A DNA stretch of 5,287 nucleotides. Source: Pseudomonadota bacterium. GTDB taxonomy: Bacteria > Myxococcota > Polyangia > Polyangiales > Polyangiaceae. Shown here piece after piece: positions 4,069 through 5,287 of the stretch. Made by a program: the position numbers and the translations under genes. Where the stretch lies: positions 1-5,287 of the forward strand of contig JAEZYO010000692.1 in assembly GCA_023419055.1 (NCBI GenBank), in the 5' to 3' direction. Under the pieces are notes generated by a model. That model had not been told where the DNA came from. It saw nothing but the letters and a program-made list of their open reading frames with translations, and ran no database searches. Numbering within the stretch: the first letter of the stretch is position 1; each line of letters begins with the position of its first letter.

Positions 4069-5088
4069 ATGTGGTGGAACACCCTGCGTGCCCTGACCGT
4101 CGAGCGCCGGGCGGTCCCGATAGCGCTGGTGTGTGTGCCTATCGTCATCCTGGAGACCCGCTTCGGCGGGGTGCGCGGGACACTCTTGGCGGTGACGATC
4201 TTCGCCGGCTTTCTCCTGATCGGGCCGCCGAGCTACCGCGCCTTGTTCTGGGGCCCGGCTGGAACGAACGACCTGGCGAAGCTCGTGTTGTTCGCGCTGC
4301 TCGACGTGACCTACGTGGTCAGCTTCGGCGTCGTCCTGCCGCAGCTCTTGCACGTGAAGAGGTCGATCTTCCTGGATTCCATCACCTGGTACTCGGCGGT
4401 GCCGCTGTTCTGGGCCGGCAGCTGGGCGCTCGGGCGCGACATCGAGTGGGAGGTCAGCCTGAAGAACGCCGAGGCGCGCGCGGCGGCGCTCGAGAAGCAG
4501 GCCGAGCGAGCGCAGCTGCTCGCGCTGCGGAGCCACCTCGATCCGCATTTCTTGTTCAACACGCTGAACGCCATCGCCGAGTGGTGTCGCGAAGATCCGA
4601 AGGTGGCCGAGCGCGCGACGCTGCAGCTGTCGGCGATGTTGCGCACCATCCTCACGGGGGTGAAAGCGGCAACCTGGCCGCTCCACGATGAGCTTTCGCT
4701 GGTGCGCCAGCTGCTCGAGCTGCATCGCGCCCGCGACCCCGAGCGCTTCCAGTTCGAGCTCGAAGTGAGCAGAGAAAGCGATCCGGTGCCGGTGCCGCCG
4801 CTTTTGGTCTTGTCGTTGGCGGAAAATGCGGTCAAGCACGGACCCGCCGCGGGCCACGCGGGACGCATCCAGCTCAGGGCCTGGATCGAGAACGAGCGGC
4901 TGTGCGTGACGATTCGGAACCCCGGGCCCTTTCGCGGCCCCCGAGAGGGCGCCGACGGGCTCTCTACCATCGTGAAGCGGCTCGAGCTCTCGTATGATGG
5001 GCAGGCAGGGATGCAGCATACGAGTGACGGCCGAACCACGACCGCGACCTTGCGCTTGCCGCTCGAGCCGCACGGAGTGGCGGTATGA
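4069..5088 (+). CDS. LytS/YehU-type sensor histidine kinase
   Basis: This 339-residue membrane sensor kinase has about four hydrophobic segments (near 16-30, 38-52, 72-94 and 105-121), with no recognisable separate sensor domain. A short charged coiled-coil linker (about 128-155) follows. The His-kinase domain (PF06580 type) carries LRSHLDPHFLFNTLNAIAEW (153-172), with His160 as the expected phosphorylated residue. The ATP-binding half has LSLAENAVKHG (249-258; Asn253 of the N-box) and a GADGLSTIVKRL G-box (294-305). The family autophosphorylates and passes phosphate to a LytTR-type regulator. The stop overlaps the next ORF by ATGA, so the two are translationally coupled. The stimulus is unknown. 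ATG 4069 fits the hydrophobic N-terminus and the upstream TAGACT. It is divergent from the radical SAM gene, so the pair might control that gene, but nothing in the sequence shows this. Confidence 0.93.
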   Translation: MWWNTLRALTVERRAVPIALVCVPIVILETRFGGVRGTLLAVTIFAGFLLIGPPSYRALFWGPAGTNDLAKLVLFALLDVTYVVSFGVVLPQLLHVKRSIFLDSITWYSAVPLFWAGSWALGRDIEWEVSLKNAEARAAALEKQAERAQLLALRSHLDPHFLFNTLNAIAEWCREDPKVAERATLQLSAMLRTILTGVKAATWPLHDELSLVRQLLELHRARDPERFQFELEVSRESDPVPVPPLLVLSLAENAVKHGPAAGHAGRIQLRAWIENERLCVTIRNPGPFRGPREGADGLSTIVKRLELSYDGQAGMQHTSDGRTTTATLRLPLEPHGVAV

Positions 5089-5287
5089 GCCAGGCGTTGC
5101 GCATCGCGCTGTGCGACGACGAGGCCATCGCGCGCAAACGGCTGTCGCGCCTCGTCAGTGAGCTCTCCGAGGTGAACGTGGTGCTGGTCAGCGAGAGCGG
5201 CGAGGCGCTGCTCGACGAGTTGCCCGAGGTCGGCGCCGACATCCTGCTCCTCGACATTCAGATGCCGGGCTTGAGCGGGATGGAGGT
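5085..5287 (+). CDS. Response regulator, receiver domain (partial, cut by window end)
   Basis: The first 67 residues of a CheY-like receiver domain are visible: ALCDDEAIARKRL near 8-20 with the acidic pocket Asp11/Asp12, and LLLDIQMPGLSG near 54-65 with phosphoacceptor Asp57. The MPGLSGME turn is typical. The ATG overlaps the kinase stop (ATGA at 5085-5088), and GGAG lies about 8 bases upstream inside the kinase gene. Partners of LytS-type kinases usually carry a LytTR DNA-binding domain; that part lies beyond the window, so the output domain is inferred. The gene continues past 5287. Confidence 0.92.
   Translation, partial: MSQALRIALCDDEAIARKRLSRLVSELSEVNVVLVSESGEALLDELPEVGADILLLDIQMPGLSGME

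Noticed and set aside
2552..4096. 514-codon rightward ORF opposite the radical SAM gene
   Set aside because: Long antisense openness is expected in GC-rich coding DNA. The translation is Val/Ala/Arg/Glu-rich with no recognisable domain, while the minus strand has clear B12-binding and radical SAM motifs.
3997..5073. 358-codon leftward ORF opposite the kinase gene
   Set aside because: The plus strand has an unmistakable histidine kinase; the antisense product is rich in Arg/Gln/His and featureless.

Overview
The window is very GC-rich with strong third-position GC bias. It carries a LytS-type kinase, a B12-binding radical SAM protein, TPR proteins and a -24/-12-like promoter motif. This mix suggests a large-genome soil bacterium, most likely a myxobacterium (Myxococcota, Polyangiales-like). 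That assignment is an inference from gene style, not from any marker gene.

Layout, left to right. Positions 1-263 hold no convincing complete gene: possibly the last 14 codons of a rightward gene (stop at 44-46), then a convergent intergenic stretch with weak inverted repeats. From 264 to 3907 every gene reads leftward. In transcription order these are a B12-binding radical SAM protein (3907-2444), a roughly 265-base spacer, two tiny ORFs with strong ribosome binding sites (13 codons at 2273-2232 and 19 codons at 2177-2118), a kinesin-light-chain-like TPR protein (2084-924), and a small helical-repeat protein (782-264). The 3908-4068 gap is a divergent promoter region. To its right, reading rightward, are a LytS/YehU-like sensor histidine kinase (4069-5088) and, overlapping it by ATGA, the start of its response regulator (5085 onward, cut by the window edge).

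How the parts may work together. The kinase and regulator are a standard translationally coupled two-component pair. The most interesting part is the 2100-2440 spacer. It encodes a 19-residue basic peptide (MKTKIKRGGVRFNHNVSVR) with a textbook Shine-Dalgarno, followed by a short hairpin and then the strong Shine-Dalgarno of the TPR gene. This has the architecture of a small peptide gene heading an operon with TPR partner proteins. Upstream lie a 13-residue Arg-rich ORF with its own strong Shine-Dalgarno, a 9-bp hairpin, and a sigma-54-like -24/-12 element set in an array of GTGCC/GGCAC half-sites spaced one helical turn apart. A peptide/TPR system, possibly linked to the neighbouring radical SAM enzyme, is a testable hypothesis; no function is shown by sequence alone.
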